From Symbiodinium natans (taxonomy: Eukaryota; Sar; Dinophyceae; Suessiales; Symbiodiniaceae): a stretch of 64,000 nt of DNA. Within the stretch, counting starts at the first letter, position 1; every line of letters starts with the position of its first letter. Under the pieces are notes generated by a model. That model saw only the letters and a list, made by a program, of their open reading frames with translations. It did not search any database and had not been told where the DNA came from. The DNA lies in contig CAJNDS010000535.1 of NCBI GenBank assembly GCA_905221605.1, forward strand, positions 1 to 64,000, written 5' to 3'. The translations under genes were made by a program, and so were the position numbers. Shown piece after piece: positions 1-9,634 of this stretch.

Positions 1-160
1 CCCCCTCCGCCCCCCTTCTTTGGGTCATTTGCAAAGCCACTGGCTGGCATGAGGGTTGAGGAGCCCTAAAATTTAGGGTTCAAGGGTTCAGGGCTGAGGG
101 TTCTACGGTGGTTGAAGGTTCAGGGACGAGAGCATAGGGTTAAGAATTTGGGTTGCGTGT

Positions 161-266
161 GAAACTTTTATTATCTTAATGGTATGGGATTCTCTGGGTG
201 GGTGGGTACTTTTCGGGCGCTTGAAAAGCTGCCAGCCTAGTGAATGCTTGAACTTTGAGATGCTGA
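161..266 (+). repeat. Telomere-adjacent dispersed repeat S1, copy a
   Basis: About 105 bp containing a GGGTGGGTGGGT-type block and the ending AGTGAATGCTTG ... GAGATGCTGAACCC, which passes straight into a (CCCTAAA)n array. Two diverged copies occur at 12,780-12,880 and 44,219-44,318, each fused to a CCCTAAA array at the same base. Bases 1-160 hold only degenerate TTTAGGG-like sequence. Confidence 0.75.
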
Positions 267-372
267 ACCCTAAACCCTAAACCCTAAACCCTAAACCCTG
301 AACCCTAAACCCTAAACCCTAAACCCTAAACCCTAAACCCTAAACCCTAAACCCTAAACCCGAAACCCTAAA
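267..372 (+). repeat. (CCCTAAA)n telomere-type array
   Basis: About 14 near-perfect 7-bp units in CCCTAAA orientation with two single-base variants, ending exactly where the 275-bp direct repeat begins. Confidence 0.95.
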
Positions 373-540
373 CTGCCGAGAGCGCCGCTGTCCATATGCA
401 TGGGCGCTCGAGGCTTCGACCGAGGTCCCCGACCGAGCGTCTCCACAGAACGGTGAGGGAGGGTAAAGCCTCCCGGTAGACGAGACGGCAGTGACTGGCT
501 ACGCCTCAGACCTAGGGCGTCAGCCCTAATATAATTAGGA
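373..540 (+). ncRNA. Candidate structured RNA or hairpin element, copy A
   Basis: Several nested complementary pairs are visible. CTGCCG (373-378) pairs with CGGCAG (486-491) and closes the structure. GAGCGCC (380-386) pairs with GGCGCTC (403-409). GTCTC (439-443) pairs with GAGAC (482-486), enclosing a GGGAGG/CCTCCC hairpin (457-462/469-474) with a 6-nt loop. Further down, AGGGC/GCCCT (514-518/523-527) and CCTAAT/ATTAGG (525-530/534-539) are alternative hairpins. It matches no 5S rRNA, tRNA, SL RNA or self-cleaving ribozyme core that I recognise. A transposon end or satellite unit is the main alternative. Confidence 0.4.
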
Positions 541-647
541 CCCCAAACCTACGACCATTGATGTCTTTTAGTGTTTTTTACGGGGGTCAGGGGGGTACCC
601 CCCGGGGGGGTCTGGGGCCCGGGCTGGCAGATTCCGGGGACCCCCCC
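373..647 (+). repeat. 275-bp direct repeat, copy A
   Basis: Repeated at 5,921-6,195 (offset 5,548) with two substitutions seen by eye. Both copies follow a CCCTAAA array directly, and both lead into GC-rich GGGACCCCCCT-type tandem repeats. Confidence 0.9.
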
Positions 648-985
648 TCCTTCTGGGCTGGTGTAGGGGGCAACCTGCAAAAAAACGCTTTTTTGGTGAC
701 ACCCTGAAACGGAACCTGCGCCTGGGACCCCCTGGGCCCCCTGGGACCCCCCTGGGACCCCCCTGGGACCCCCCTGGGACCTCCCTGGGACCCCCTGGGA
801 CGCCCCTGGGACCTCCCTGGGACCCCCCTGGGAGCCCCCTTCGACCTCCTCAGACCCACTGTCCCCCGCAGGACTCCCCTTTTGGGAGCCTCCTGCAACC
901 CCGCCTCTTGGAACCCCTTTCTGGGACCCCTGGGACTTCTGGGACCCTCTCCTGGGACCTAAACTGCCCTACGGCTGCTACCTGT
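648..985 (+). repeat. GC-rich tandem repeat GGGACCCCCCT
   Basis: About 717-960 is a run of GGGACCCCC(C)T-type 11-12-bp units with variants. It opens long proline/glycine-rich reading frames on both strands that I take as composition artefacts. No gene is seen here. Confidence 0.8.
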
Positions 986-1135
986 GTTTGAGACCAGCGG
1001 CTGCAGTGTGGGGATTTTATTCCAAACGGGAGGTGAGGGCAGGCAAGTGGAAATCAGGCAGGTGCAAAGGTACTGAAGGGTATTGTAACACAAGACACAA
1101 CAAAATGCAGATTTCACATTGTTCAGACCTGAAAA

Positions 1136-1642
1136 TCACTTTCCATTTCTTGGGCCCCCAAAGAAGGTGGCGACCGACGGCGTACCCTGGGCTGCTTTAT
1201 TGAGTTTAAGGGCATTCATTGGGGGCCTCTTATTCGGGGCGTGTTGGCAGGGTCTTTCAAGGGGGCCATGGGTTAACCCCCCAACACTTTGAGTGCTGCT
1301 GCATTTTGTGCACACCCATCGGTTCCTTTCATTCACCATAACGTGGGAGGCGTGCCACGTCCATGTTGGGGAGGGAACGCTGTCCGGATGACTCTTGCAG
1401 TGGTTATGGGTCTTTCGGTTGAATGTGTCTTTGGTGTCAACTTGTTGAATCCACAAACCGCAATTTTCACATTTGATTTGCAAATTGTTAACGGTGTTCC
1501 GGGTGATGACAAAGGTGTGACCTTTAACGTCCAGGGTGCCTTGCACCAAGCCTGTCAAAATTTGTTTTTTGTTAAGGCTCCCTGTTTCTTCAGGTCGTGC
1601 TGTGGTAGCGTCACCCCCTGGAATGCCATCCGCCGGATTCAC
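1136..1642 (-). pseudogene. LINE C-terminal zinc-binding module (frame-shifted)
   Basis: 168 codons from a GTG that overlaps the RNase H stop in a GTGA tetranucleotide. It has a CENC pair, a later THNHC, a CTKC pair and a C-x-H, which suggests a zinc-ribbon-like fold that could bind nucleic acid. It lies in a different frame from the RNase H part, so it is either reached by reinitiation or marks a frameshift in a decaying element. The function is inferred from position only. Confidence 0.5.
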
Positions 1643-2628
1643 GGTGGGGGAATCCAGGCCTGTGGTGGCTTGGTTGCCCCTCGGAATTTTCCGGCGTTTC
1701 TTCCACCGGTTTTTGGAGAAGGTGGATTGGTTTGAGGAGGAGCTACTGGAGGGAGGGTTGGCCGGTTCTTCCTGGGGTGGATCCTTAGGGAAAACAACTT
1801 GCGGCCATCCTTCTTGCCTCCCTCAAGCAAGGAGAGGAGCCGGCGTCCTAAAAAGCTGGCCACATCGGTAGCCAGTTTGTCCTGTTTCTGCAGCCTTTCT
1901 GCACGCTCAGTGCTGTAGAGGGCTTTGGCATGTCTGGACACCAATGCATCAACCTCAGCATTGATGTTGCGCCGCCATTCTTGGCCTTCCCCCATTTTTG
2001 CCTTAAATTCCTCACATCCCAAATGGGATGGGACCCATTGAAGGCGAAGCTCATGGGTGGGCGCAGTGCCAAAAATGTCTTGGTGTGCTCCTCCCCCCGC
2101 GGGGCCCCTTCTGGCACGCGCAACGGCCCCTTTGCAGTCACTGGTGACGTCGGTTCCTTCTGGAAGGAGAAGGGCCGCTTGTTGGATGGCTTTAGCCTCC
2201 CCTCGGTACACTGACTGCTCATTACCAAGGAGACCGGCAATGGACCCAATTCGCTTGGGCGTGTTCCCACACCATTCATAAACTATCAACCCCCACACCA
2301 CGGTTTGAAGCCGATGGTCAGTGGTGGGGCCCCCACTGGCGTCAGTGGCCGCGAAAACGCCTTCAGGGATTTGGTCTGGATTGCGGAGGACTCCTTGGAC
2401 TTCCAGAATGGAATCTCCGGAGGGCATTTCCCTGGGAAGGTTGGGCATGAGCCCAAAATTCCACAGACAATCAGTGGATTGATGCTCTGGGTAATCTTCC
2501 CACCATCTAGGCGGTTGTTCACCATGCTTTTTCCACCATTTGCATTCCCAGAGTACATGCTTCTTGGTGGCAGGAAGGTTACACAGGGAACACGTGGCTG
2601 TTGGAGACGCCTTGACAGCGCCTTGCCA
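1639..2628 (-). pseudogene. LINE RNase H domain with preceding zinc finger
   Basis: This is the same frame as the RT, resuming after the UAG at 2,629-2,631. The first residues carry a CSLC ... H ... EC pattern typical of the zinc finger after LINE RTs. The RNase H part has the acidic residues in TDASGG, RGEAK, TSDCKG and NAEVDAL, so the catalytic D-E-D-D set seems intact. The first ATG in this piece is at 2,448, but translation by readthrough from the RT is more likely than separate initiation. Confidence 0.7.
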
Positions 2629-4404
2629 CTACGCTTGGAGCGCCGCCTTTTCTTGCTTGTTGGCTTGTTTGAGGAGCCTTCTGGGGGCTGTCCAGTCCGG
2701 TCCTGTCTCTAATCCTTTGCCACCATCTGATTGAGCAATGCGGCGGTGTCGCCTGGTGTCAATTAGATGTTTTAGCTGGAAAAGAAGTCTATGGAAGTCA
2801 GGTCCCTGACGGATGTCAAGAATGTCGCCTTCAACACGCCACTTGCTGAGGCTGATGGCCTCCCATCCCAACTCTTGAAGGTAGCACCAGGCGGCTCCAA
2901 GCGGTCCAGCCGCCCTTTTCCAGGGATGTTCAGCTTCGCTCAGCCATTGCCCGAGTTTGTTCCAGCTCTGGTGCAATCTGCCAATGTCCCTGTCGGGCCA
3001 GCTGAGAAGAAGCCTCCGTATCGCCTTGAAATGCTGCGACAAGATGGTGTAGGCTGGATCTACAACTTTGTTCGAGTGGAACTCAAGGGCTGAGTCAGTG
3101 CTGGCAAGCGTGGGTCTGCCCAAGGCTGCAGCCAGCAAACTTCTGAACCATTTGCGCCGTTTAGGCGCTACCCCAACCCCTTCATGCCCATACAAGGCAG
3201 AGGACCGGATGGAACCGTTGAAAAGTCTCACTCTGATGCTAGTGCTTTTGACTTGCAGCTTGGTCAATTTCCTGGCTCGCTGCCCTCCTTTAGCGTGCCT
3301 GCCTTTGGCCACTGTGATTCGCCTCCTCTGCCCCGCAGCATAATCCAGACCAAGGTCCTTGCCTAAGGTTTTGATGGGGGGTTCATATTCTTCAAGCAAG
3401 GATTGCAGCTCTCTGGCCGAGGCTTTGTTTGAGCAGATGAAAGCCGTTTTGGTGGTGCTGACCATCAGGCCCTGATTCTCGAGGTCAGCTTTAAGCTCCC
3501 TGTAACATTTGATGGCTTGAGCAGCGACTGTCGGCGCATGAGAATCGACAAAATCTGCTGAGCAATCGTCCACCCACAAATCGATGTGGTGTACAGGGGA
3601 GGCAGAGTGCATCTTCGAGATCGGATCGTGGAGCACAACTCTGGAAAGAGCAGGGGCGAGAGGGCAACCTGCTATGAGAACTCTTGTAGCTCGGATGGGG
3701 CGAGACAGACTCCCCTGCGCTTCTATGTATCGGCTGCCTGAGTAAAGGCTTACCGCTCGTTCAAGTAGAAGCGGGGGAAAGGAGTGTCGGACACCCTGGG
3801 CTCGGAGCTGCCAATGTGGGACAGTCTCATAGAAGGATGTTAGATCAAGGAGAAGTGTAATGGTGTGACGCTTCTCTCTTTTGTTTGTTTCAGCCCTGAT
3901 TAGGCGGCGGAGGGCCGTGTCAAGGGAACTGTTCCCTGCCTTTGCCTGATTCCAGGGAGAGGTAGGGTTGTAACTGTTCTCCCACTCTGTGATAAGATGC
4001 CATCTCGCCTTGCAAAATATCCTGTGAAGGACATGGGTTAACCCGATAGGCCGTTCGGATGTTTCATTTTTGGGGAGCATGGCATACTGTGTAATATCAC
4101 AGTGCTGGGGAAACTGGGCTTCGATTTCCCATTGGCGCACCATGCTAGCCAATTCAAGAATGGCTTCATGAGGTAATGCTCGGAGCATTTCATAGCACCA
4201 CCCATCTGGGCCTGGGGCTTTGTTTGGGACCTTTTTTAGGAGGGAATTCCATTCCTCCACCGAAATGGGCGAGAGGTTGGCTGCTTGTTTCCTCGCTTGG
4301 TTCTGCAGGGCCAAGCGAGGGTCGGTGCCATGAGTGCCGCTCAACCCACTTGGGGCCCACATGTCAGCCCACCATGCCCTTCTGGCGTGAGGCTTCACCT
4401 CCAC
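2629..4404 (-). pseudogene. LINE reverse transcriptase domain
   Basis: 591 codons from a GTG. The frame is actually open to about 4,519, so this start is arbitrary. Visible RT motifs: APGPDGW (near residue 65), LPKNE, motif A LLLDLTSFYE (D187), AGCPLAPAL and motif C LWVDD (D279, D280; usually YADD/FADD). A thumb region with an SSALYG motif follows. It ends at UAG 2,629-2,631 while homologous sequence continues in the same frame, so the ORF is split by one nonsense codon. Confidence 0.8.
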
Positions 4405-4519
4405 CGCAAGGTCCGCAAATGGGCGAGTAGTGGTGTTTTCCTCAGTCTTGAGTGCCCGGTAAAGGTGGCGCAGATGGTTTTTCCCATCACCTTGGAGCCA
4501 GGCCTCGTACTTTTTGGCT

Positions 4520-5625
4520 GGGCCAAGTGCATTGCGTCAAGGTCACGTGCGTTGAAGTGCATTGTGCTCAGGTACTCGTGCGTGCGCCAACTGCATTATA
4601 GTGCCAAGTGCATTGCGTCACGTCCGCTGTGCCATCAATGCCAAGCGCATTGCGCTTGTGTGCCACTGGGCCAAGTGCATTGCGTCAAGGTCACGTGCGT
4701 TGTGGCAATGTGCCAGTGCATGTGCGAGCCGCATTGTTGTGCCAAGTGTGTTGCGCCAAGTCCATTGCGCCAAGTCCGTTGTGCTAAGTGCACTGTGCCA
4801 AGTGCATTGTGCCAAGTGCATTGTTCCATGTGCCAAGTGCATTGCGCTAATGCACTTCCAAGTGCATTGCGCCCAAAGTGCCTTGCGCTCGTGTGCACGT
4901 GCCTGTGTCAGGTGCATTGTGCCAAGTGTGCCAAGTCCACGTGCATTGCGCCGAAAGGCATTGTGCCATAGTGCCAAGTGCATGGCGCAGGTGCTCTGTG
5001 CCAAGTGCGTTGTTCCAGGTGCAGTGCGTCAGTGCCAAGTGCATTGCGCCAATGTGCCAAGTGCATTGTGTCAAGGCCATCTGCATTGTGCTCATGTACC
5101 CGTGCATGTGCCAACTGCTTCTAGTGCCAAGTGCATTGCGTCAAGTCCGTTGTGCCCAGTGCATTGTGTCAAGGTAAGAGCCGCGTTGCTGTGCCAAGTG
5201 TGTTGCACCAAGTCCATTGCGCCAAGTCCGTTGTGCTAAGTGCACTGTGCCAAGTGCATTGCGCTAAGTGCATTGTCCCATGTGCCAAGTGCATTGTGCC
5301 AAGTGCATTGTTCCAAGTGCATTGCGCCCAAGTGCATTGTGGCAAGTGCGTGCCAAGTCCATGCTCTGTGCCAAGTGCATTGTTCCAGGCGTGCATTGTG
5401 CCAAGTGCATTGCGCAAAAGGGCATTATGCCGAAAGGCATTCTGTCAAGTGCATTGTGCGGCGTGTGCCAACTGCAGTATAGTGCCAAGTGCATTGCGCA
5501 AGTGCTCTGTGCCAAGTGCATTGTGCCAAAGGGCATCGTGCCAAGCGCCTTGTGCCAAGTGCATTGCGCCAGCTGTGTTGTGCCGAGTGCATTGTGTCAA
5601 GGCCATTGTGCGCAAATGCCACAAG
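4520..5625 (+). repeat. 14-bp minisatellite (TGCCAAGTGCATTG)n with higher-order units
   Basis: About 1.1 kb of degenerate TGCCAAGTGCATTG units. Larger blocks recur about 460-550 bp apart, for example 4,720-4,850 against 5,180-5,310 and 4,515-4,610 against 5,062-5,150. All six frames are open for long stretches with Cys/His/Ala-rich translations, which I reject as genes. It begins exactly where the LINE frame stops. Confidence 0.9.
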
Positions 5626-5760
5626 CACTCGCAGTGTTTTATCTTAGTGTCTTATCTTAGTGTCCTCTAAACATGTTCGAGGTGTGAAATCTGAAACATT
5701 CGCAGTGTTCTGTCTTAGTGTCCTCTAAACATGTTCGAGATATGAAAATTGAATGGCTGG
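5626..5760 (+). repeat. Tandem duplication of about 65 bp
   Basis: Two copies of a unit with CGCAGTGTT(T)T.TCTTAGTGTC followed by CTCTAAACATGTTCGAG, between the minisatellite and the arm-related repeat. Confidence 0.7.
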
Positions 5761-5920
5761 CTTGGCTTTGGCTGGCTCCGGTTTGGTTCCGTGATGAGTA
5801 GTGTTTGGGTGGCCTCGGGGTGGGCATGTCTTCATACTATTGCGTTCAGCTGACCAATGCTACACCCTAAACCCTAAACCCTAAACCCTAAACCCTAAAC
5901 CCTAAACCCTAAACCCTAAA
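5761..5920 (+). repeat. Fragment of the inverted-repeat arm end plus CCCTAAA array
   Basis: 5,765-5,865 resembles 9,520-9,630 (GGCTGGCTCCGG ... TGAGTAGTGTTTGGGTGGCC ... AGCTGACC..TGCTACACCC). As there, it passes into (CCCTAAA)n at TGCTACACCCTAAA. The array occupies about 5,864-5,920. Confidence 0.8.
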
Positions 5921-6195
5921 CTGCCGAGAGCGCCGCTGTCCATATGCATGGGCGCTCGAGGCTTCGACCGAGGTCCCCGACCGAGCGTCTCCACAGAACG
6001 GTGAGGGAGGGTAAAGCCTCCCGGTAGACGAGACGGCAGTGACTGGCTACGCCTCAGACCTAGGGCGTCAGCCCTAATATAATTAGGACCCCAAACCTAC
6101 GGCCATTGATGTGTTTTAGTGTTTTTTACGGGGGTCAGGGGGGTACCCCCCGGGGGGGTCTGGGGCCCGGGCTGGCAGATTCCGGGGACCCCCCC
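5921..6195 (+). repeat. 275-bp direct repeat / candidate structured RNA, copy B
   Basis: Second copy of 373-647. All the paired segments listed for copy A are unchanged here, because the two differences lie outside the stems (near 6,101 and 6,113). The same alternatives apply. Confidence 0.85.
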
Positions 6196-7410
6196 TGCCC
6201 GGGGGCGGTCCAGGGGGGCTCCTGCAGCGATTTTGCCTCTTGGGTCCTTTCGACACTTTCTGGGCTGGGACCCCCCTGGGACCCCCCTGGGACCCCCCTG
6301 GGACCCCCCTGGACCGCCTGGGACCTGGGACCCCCCTGAAAACCCCCCTAGACCTTTGTTGCCTCAAACAGACGGCCCCACCCCCTTAAAACCCCCCTCA
6401 GACCCCCCTGACACCCCCTCCCAAGAATTCGCTCGGTTTTGCTCAAAAATCCAGAAAACGAGAGACCACCCAGAGCCGTCGATTTCAGTACTAAAAAATC
6501 GCATTTTTCACTGGGACCCGGGCCGATCCTGGGGTCCCCCCTCATTTGGGGTGTTTTTGGAGGCAAACTTTCCCTTTCAAGGGGGGGTCGGAGTTTGAGG
6601 CTAGGGGGGGTCTCAGAAGACTATTTTGCCTTTAAAATTGAAAAACACAACCCCCCCTTGACCAAAACTAGGCTGTGAAAAGGTCGCGGGGGCGGCCCTC
6701 CATCAGAATTGAGGGTTACAAACTCTGAAATATCCTGAAAAACATTGAAAAACCTTAAAAAACACTGAAAAATTCTGAAAAACCTTGAAGAACCTTGAAA
6801 AACTTGAAATCCCGAAGCCGGTGAAGGCTCGGTTTTGGTCAAAAATCCAGAAAACGAGAGACCACCCAGAGCCGTCGATTTCAGTACTAAAAAATCGCAT
6901 TTTTAACTGGGGCCCGGGCCGATCCTGGGGTCCCCCTCATTTGGGGTGTTTTTGGAGGCAAACTTTCCCTCTCAAGGGGGGGCCGGAGGGCGCAGTTTTG
7001 GATTTATGAGGCCTCCCCACCCGCCAGGCTAGGGTTTTATGAGGCCCCACCCGCCAGGGTTCCGGCCTCCCAGAGGGGCCTCCTGGGGCCTGAGCTGACA
7101 GGGTCTCATTTGCCCAGACGCGTAAGAAAATGTGGGTTTTCGAGTATTGCAAATCGACGGTTTTCCATTTCAAAAAGCAGGGCCGGCCGAGGCCCTGCTA
7201 CTCCCGACCGTTTTTGCTGCCCTTTCAAGCCCGAAAATGTGGGTTCTTGGTATTGCAATTGATGGTTTTGGGCACCTTCCATTTTACTCCGTGAAAGCTC
7301 CAAGAAGCCTACGAGTCACTGACAGGCTCCATGAAGCTCGGGAGACCCCGCCCTGCTCTTTCTCTGTAAAAAGCAAGAAAGCCCCCCTTGAGGGGGGTTT
7401 GGGGGGTGAA
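6196..7410 (+). repeat. GC-rich tandem repeats and a duplicated 160-bp block
   Basis: 6,260-6,340 is GGGACCCCCCT-type tandem sequence. A block of about 160 bp at 6,432-6,594 recurs at 6,826-6,990 in direct orientation (GCTCGGTTTTG.TCAAAAATCC start, GGAGGCAAACTTTCCCT end). 6,720-6,810 is a degenerate AAACATTGAAAAACCTT-type repeat. Two related segments near 7,127 and 7,234 share AAAATGTGGGTT.T ... TATTGCAA. No convincing gene. Confidence 0.7.
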
Positions 7411-8130
7411 CCCTAAACCCTAAATGAGAATAGTTTGGGTGGTTGGGGTGGGACTACATGCTAACGCAAGCGAGCGGCCCGGGTGCTTTTAGCACCAGCG
7501 AGCTTCCCTTCTATACACCCTAAACCCGAAACCCTAAACCCTAAAACCTAAAACCCTAAACCCTAAAACCCTAAACCCTAAACCCTAAACCCTAAACCCT
7601 AAACCCTAAACCCTAAACCCTGGAAGGCCTGGAAGGCCTAGAAGGCCTGGAAGCCCTGATGGATCTTGTGAAGCAAAGCAATGCAAACGCAAGCTCTTCC
7701 AAGGACGGGGTTAAAGTTTAGGGTTTAGGGTTTAGGATTTAGGGTTTAGGATTTAGGGCTTAGGGCTTAGGGCTTAGGGCTTAGGGTTTAGGGTTTAGCG
7801 TTTTAGGTTTTGGGGTTGAGTGTTTAGGGTTTAGGCTTTCGTGGCTTTCAATAGCACTGAAAGCCTGAGAGCCTACACCACCAGCCTCGAACCCTCAACC
7901 TAAATCCCTAAAATACTCTAAACCCTTGAACGCTAGGCTACATTCACAACCCTGCATCCCTGAATCCCTGAAACCCAGAACCCTGAGCCCTAAACCCAAA
8001 ACGCTAAACCCTAAACCCTAAACCCTAAACCCTAAACTTTAAACCCTAAACCCTAAACCCTAAACCCTAAACCCTAAACCCTAAACCCTAAACCCTAAAC
8101 GCTAAACCCTAAACCCTAAACCCTAAACCC
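7411..8130 (+). repeat. Telomere-type arrays in both orientations
   Basis: CCCTAAA arrays at 7,516-7,620 and 7,990-8,130; TTTAGGG-type array with TTAGGGC variants at 7,713-7,830; a short GGAAGGCCT repeat at 7,621-7,660. The remaining 100-150 bp pieces show no gene. Confidence 0.85.
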
Positions 8131-9634
8131 TAAACCCGCCCGCCACCCCTCTCACTTCTGTTGGGGTAGGCGGGCGCTGTCGAGCGGCAGCGAGACCAAG
8201 CAGGCTGAGCTGGGCAGCGAAGCCTGCAGGCTACACCCCTGAGGAGAGTCGCCTAGCTAGAGTCGCCTAGCAAGTCCCTGATATATATTGTATTACCCTA
8301 AACCTGGCCATTTTGCTGGGCGGAGGCGCGCCCTTTAAAACGGATACCCCCCCCCCCCTATCCGAGTTCAATTGCGGGTTGGCCCCGGGCCTTTAAAACG
8401 GATACCCCCCCCCCTATCCGAAGTCAATTTGGGGGCTGCCCGGGCCTTTAACCAGGATACCCCCCCCCTATCCGAAATCAATTGTGGGGGGGCCCCGGGC
8501 CTTTAAAACGGATACCCCCCCCCCCTCCCTATCCGAAGTCAATTTGGGGGCTGCCCGGGCCTTTAACCAGGATCCCCCCCCCCCCCTATCCGAATTCAAT
8601 TGCGGGGGGTCCCGGGCCTTTGAAACGGATACCCCCCCTATCCGACGTCAATTTGGGGGCTGCCCGGGCCTTTCACCAGGATACCCCCCCTATCCGAATT
8701 CAATTGCCGGGGGGGTCAATGCTTGGCGGAGGCGCGCCCTTTAAAACGGATACCCCCCCCCCCCTATCCGAAGTGAATTTGGGGGCTGCCCGGACACCGG
8801 GCCTTTTGCCACCCAGCCTTGACACTCCGGCAAAGCGAATAGAAACAATGAGAAGGCCCTGATTTTCTCATGACCTTCACACGGCATCTTTAAAACAGGC
8901 CTTCTCCATGCAGCCCCCCTCGAAATCAAGTTGGGGGGGGGGGGTGGCTGCCACGCAGCCTTGACAATCTCCCCCAACGCAAAACCTGGTTTTTCTTTCG
9001 GAAGTTCACAAGGTCTCTTTGGAGCAACAAGCCTTTTGCCATGCAGCCTTGACACTCCGGCAAAAGAACAGAAACAATGAGAAGGCCCTCCGGCCGAAGA
9101 CTTCCCCGAATACAACACAGGGTTTCTTCTCTCCAAGCCTCTAGACATGACCTTCTACGGTTTCTTTAGAACAACAGGCCTTTCGCCTCAACGTCAAACC
9201 TAGTTTTTCTCTCGGAAGCTTCTAGACATGACCTTCGCGCGGTATCTTTAGAACAACAGGCCTTTCGCCGTACATTCTCGACACTCCGGCAAAGAGAATA
9301 GGGACAATGAAAAGGCCCTGCGGCCGAAGATGCCCCCCAACGCGAAACCTAATTTTTCTCTCCAAAACTCCTAATTCTAATTAATGACTTTCTCAAAACA
9401 TCTTCTTAAATGTTACCTGGCAGCAGGGCATCTTCATAGGCAAGCTCCATGACATCAGAAAGCATATTAGGTATTAGTCCGAAGTACAGTGGTGGACGCA
9501 GAAGTGTTTGAAGGTGGGCTGGCTTTGGTTTGGCTGGCTCCGGCTTAGTTTCGTTTTGAGTAGTGTTTGGGTGGCCTTGGGGTGGGCATGTCTGCACACA
9601 ACTGCGTACAGCTGACCCGTGCTACACCCTAAAC
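8131..9634 (+). repeat. Large inverted repeat, left arm
   Basis: The reverse complement recurs at 28,213-29,721. Paired coordinates sum to 37,853 at the outer end and 37,856 at the inner end, so only about 3 bp of indel (in C-tracts) separate arms of about 1.5 kb. One clear substitution was noticed near 9,380. The arm holds a 62-bp tandem repeat, a degenerate 150-bp repeat with a GACACTCCGGCAAA core, and a 63-codon frame near 9,406-9,597 of unknown meaning. Confidence 0.95.
8330..8800 (+). repeat. Alternating 62-bp tandem repeat (two unit types)
   Basis: Units run GGGCCTTTAAAACGGATACC-C(n)-TATCCGAA.TCAATT. Two versions alternate: one followed by GGGGGCTGCCCGGGCC and AACCAGGATA, the other by GGGGGGCCCCGGGCC and AAACGGATA. 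The higher-order period is about 125 bp. Each unit contains GGATA-C(n)-TATCC, a small palindrome with a C-tract loop. Confidence 0.85.

Larger units (their letters stand above)
1136..4519 (-). mobile_element. 5'-truncated LINE-type (non-LTR) retrotransposon
   Basis: On the minus strand, in order: endonuclease-less N-terminal remnant, reverse transcriptase, zinc-finger remnant, RNase H and a C-terminal cysteine-rich module. The RT frame is open upstream of its first possible start to about 4,519, where it runs straight into a minisatellite, so the 5' part is missing, as is usual for LINEs. One in-frame UAG and one frame change interrupt it. No poly(A) tail or target duplication was identified; the downstream part (986-1,135) looks like 3' untranslated sequence. 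Confidence 0.8.

Noticed and set aside
587-898. Proline/glycine-rich frame on the minus strand, and its counterpart near 6,116-6,367
   Set aside because: Produced by GGGACCCCCCT tandem repeats, with no domain or splice context.
4562-5670. Several long overlapping Cys/His/Ala-rich reading frames on both strands
   Set aside because: They are translations of the 14-bp minisatellite; a 14-bp unit without stops stays open in several frames.
6085-6115. 5S rRNA start (CCTACGGCCAT)
   Set aside because: Eleven bases match a 5S 5' end, but the internal control region and the rest of the gene are absent, and the other copy (near 547) has a substitution there.
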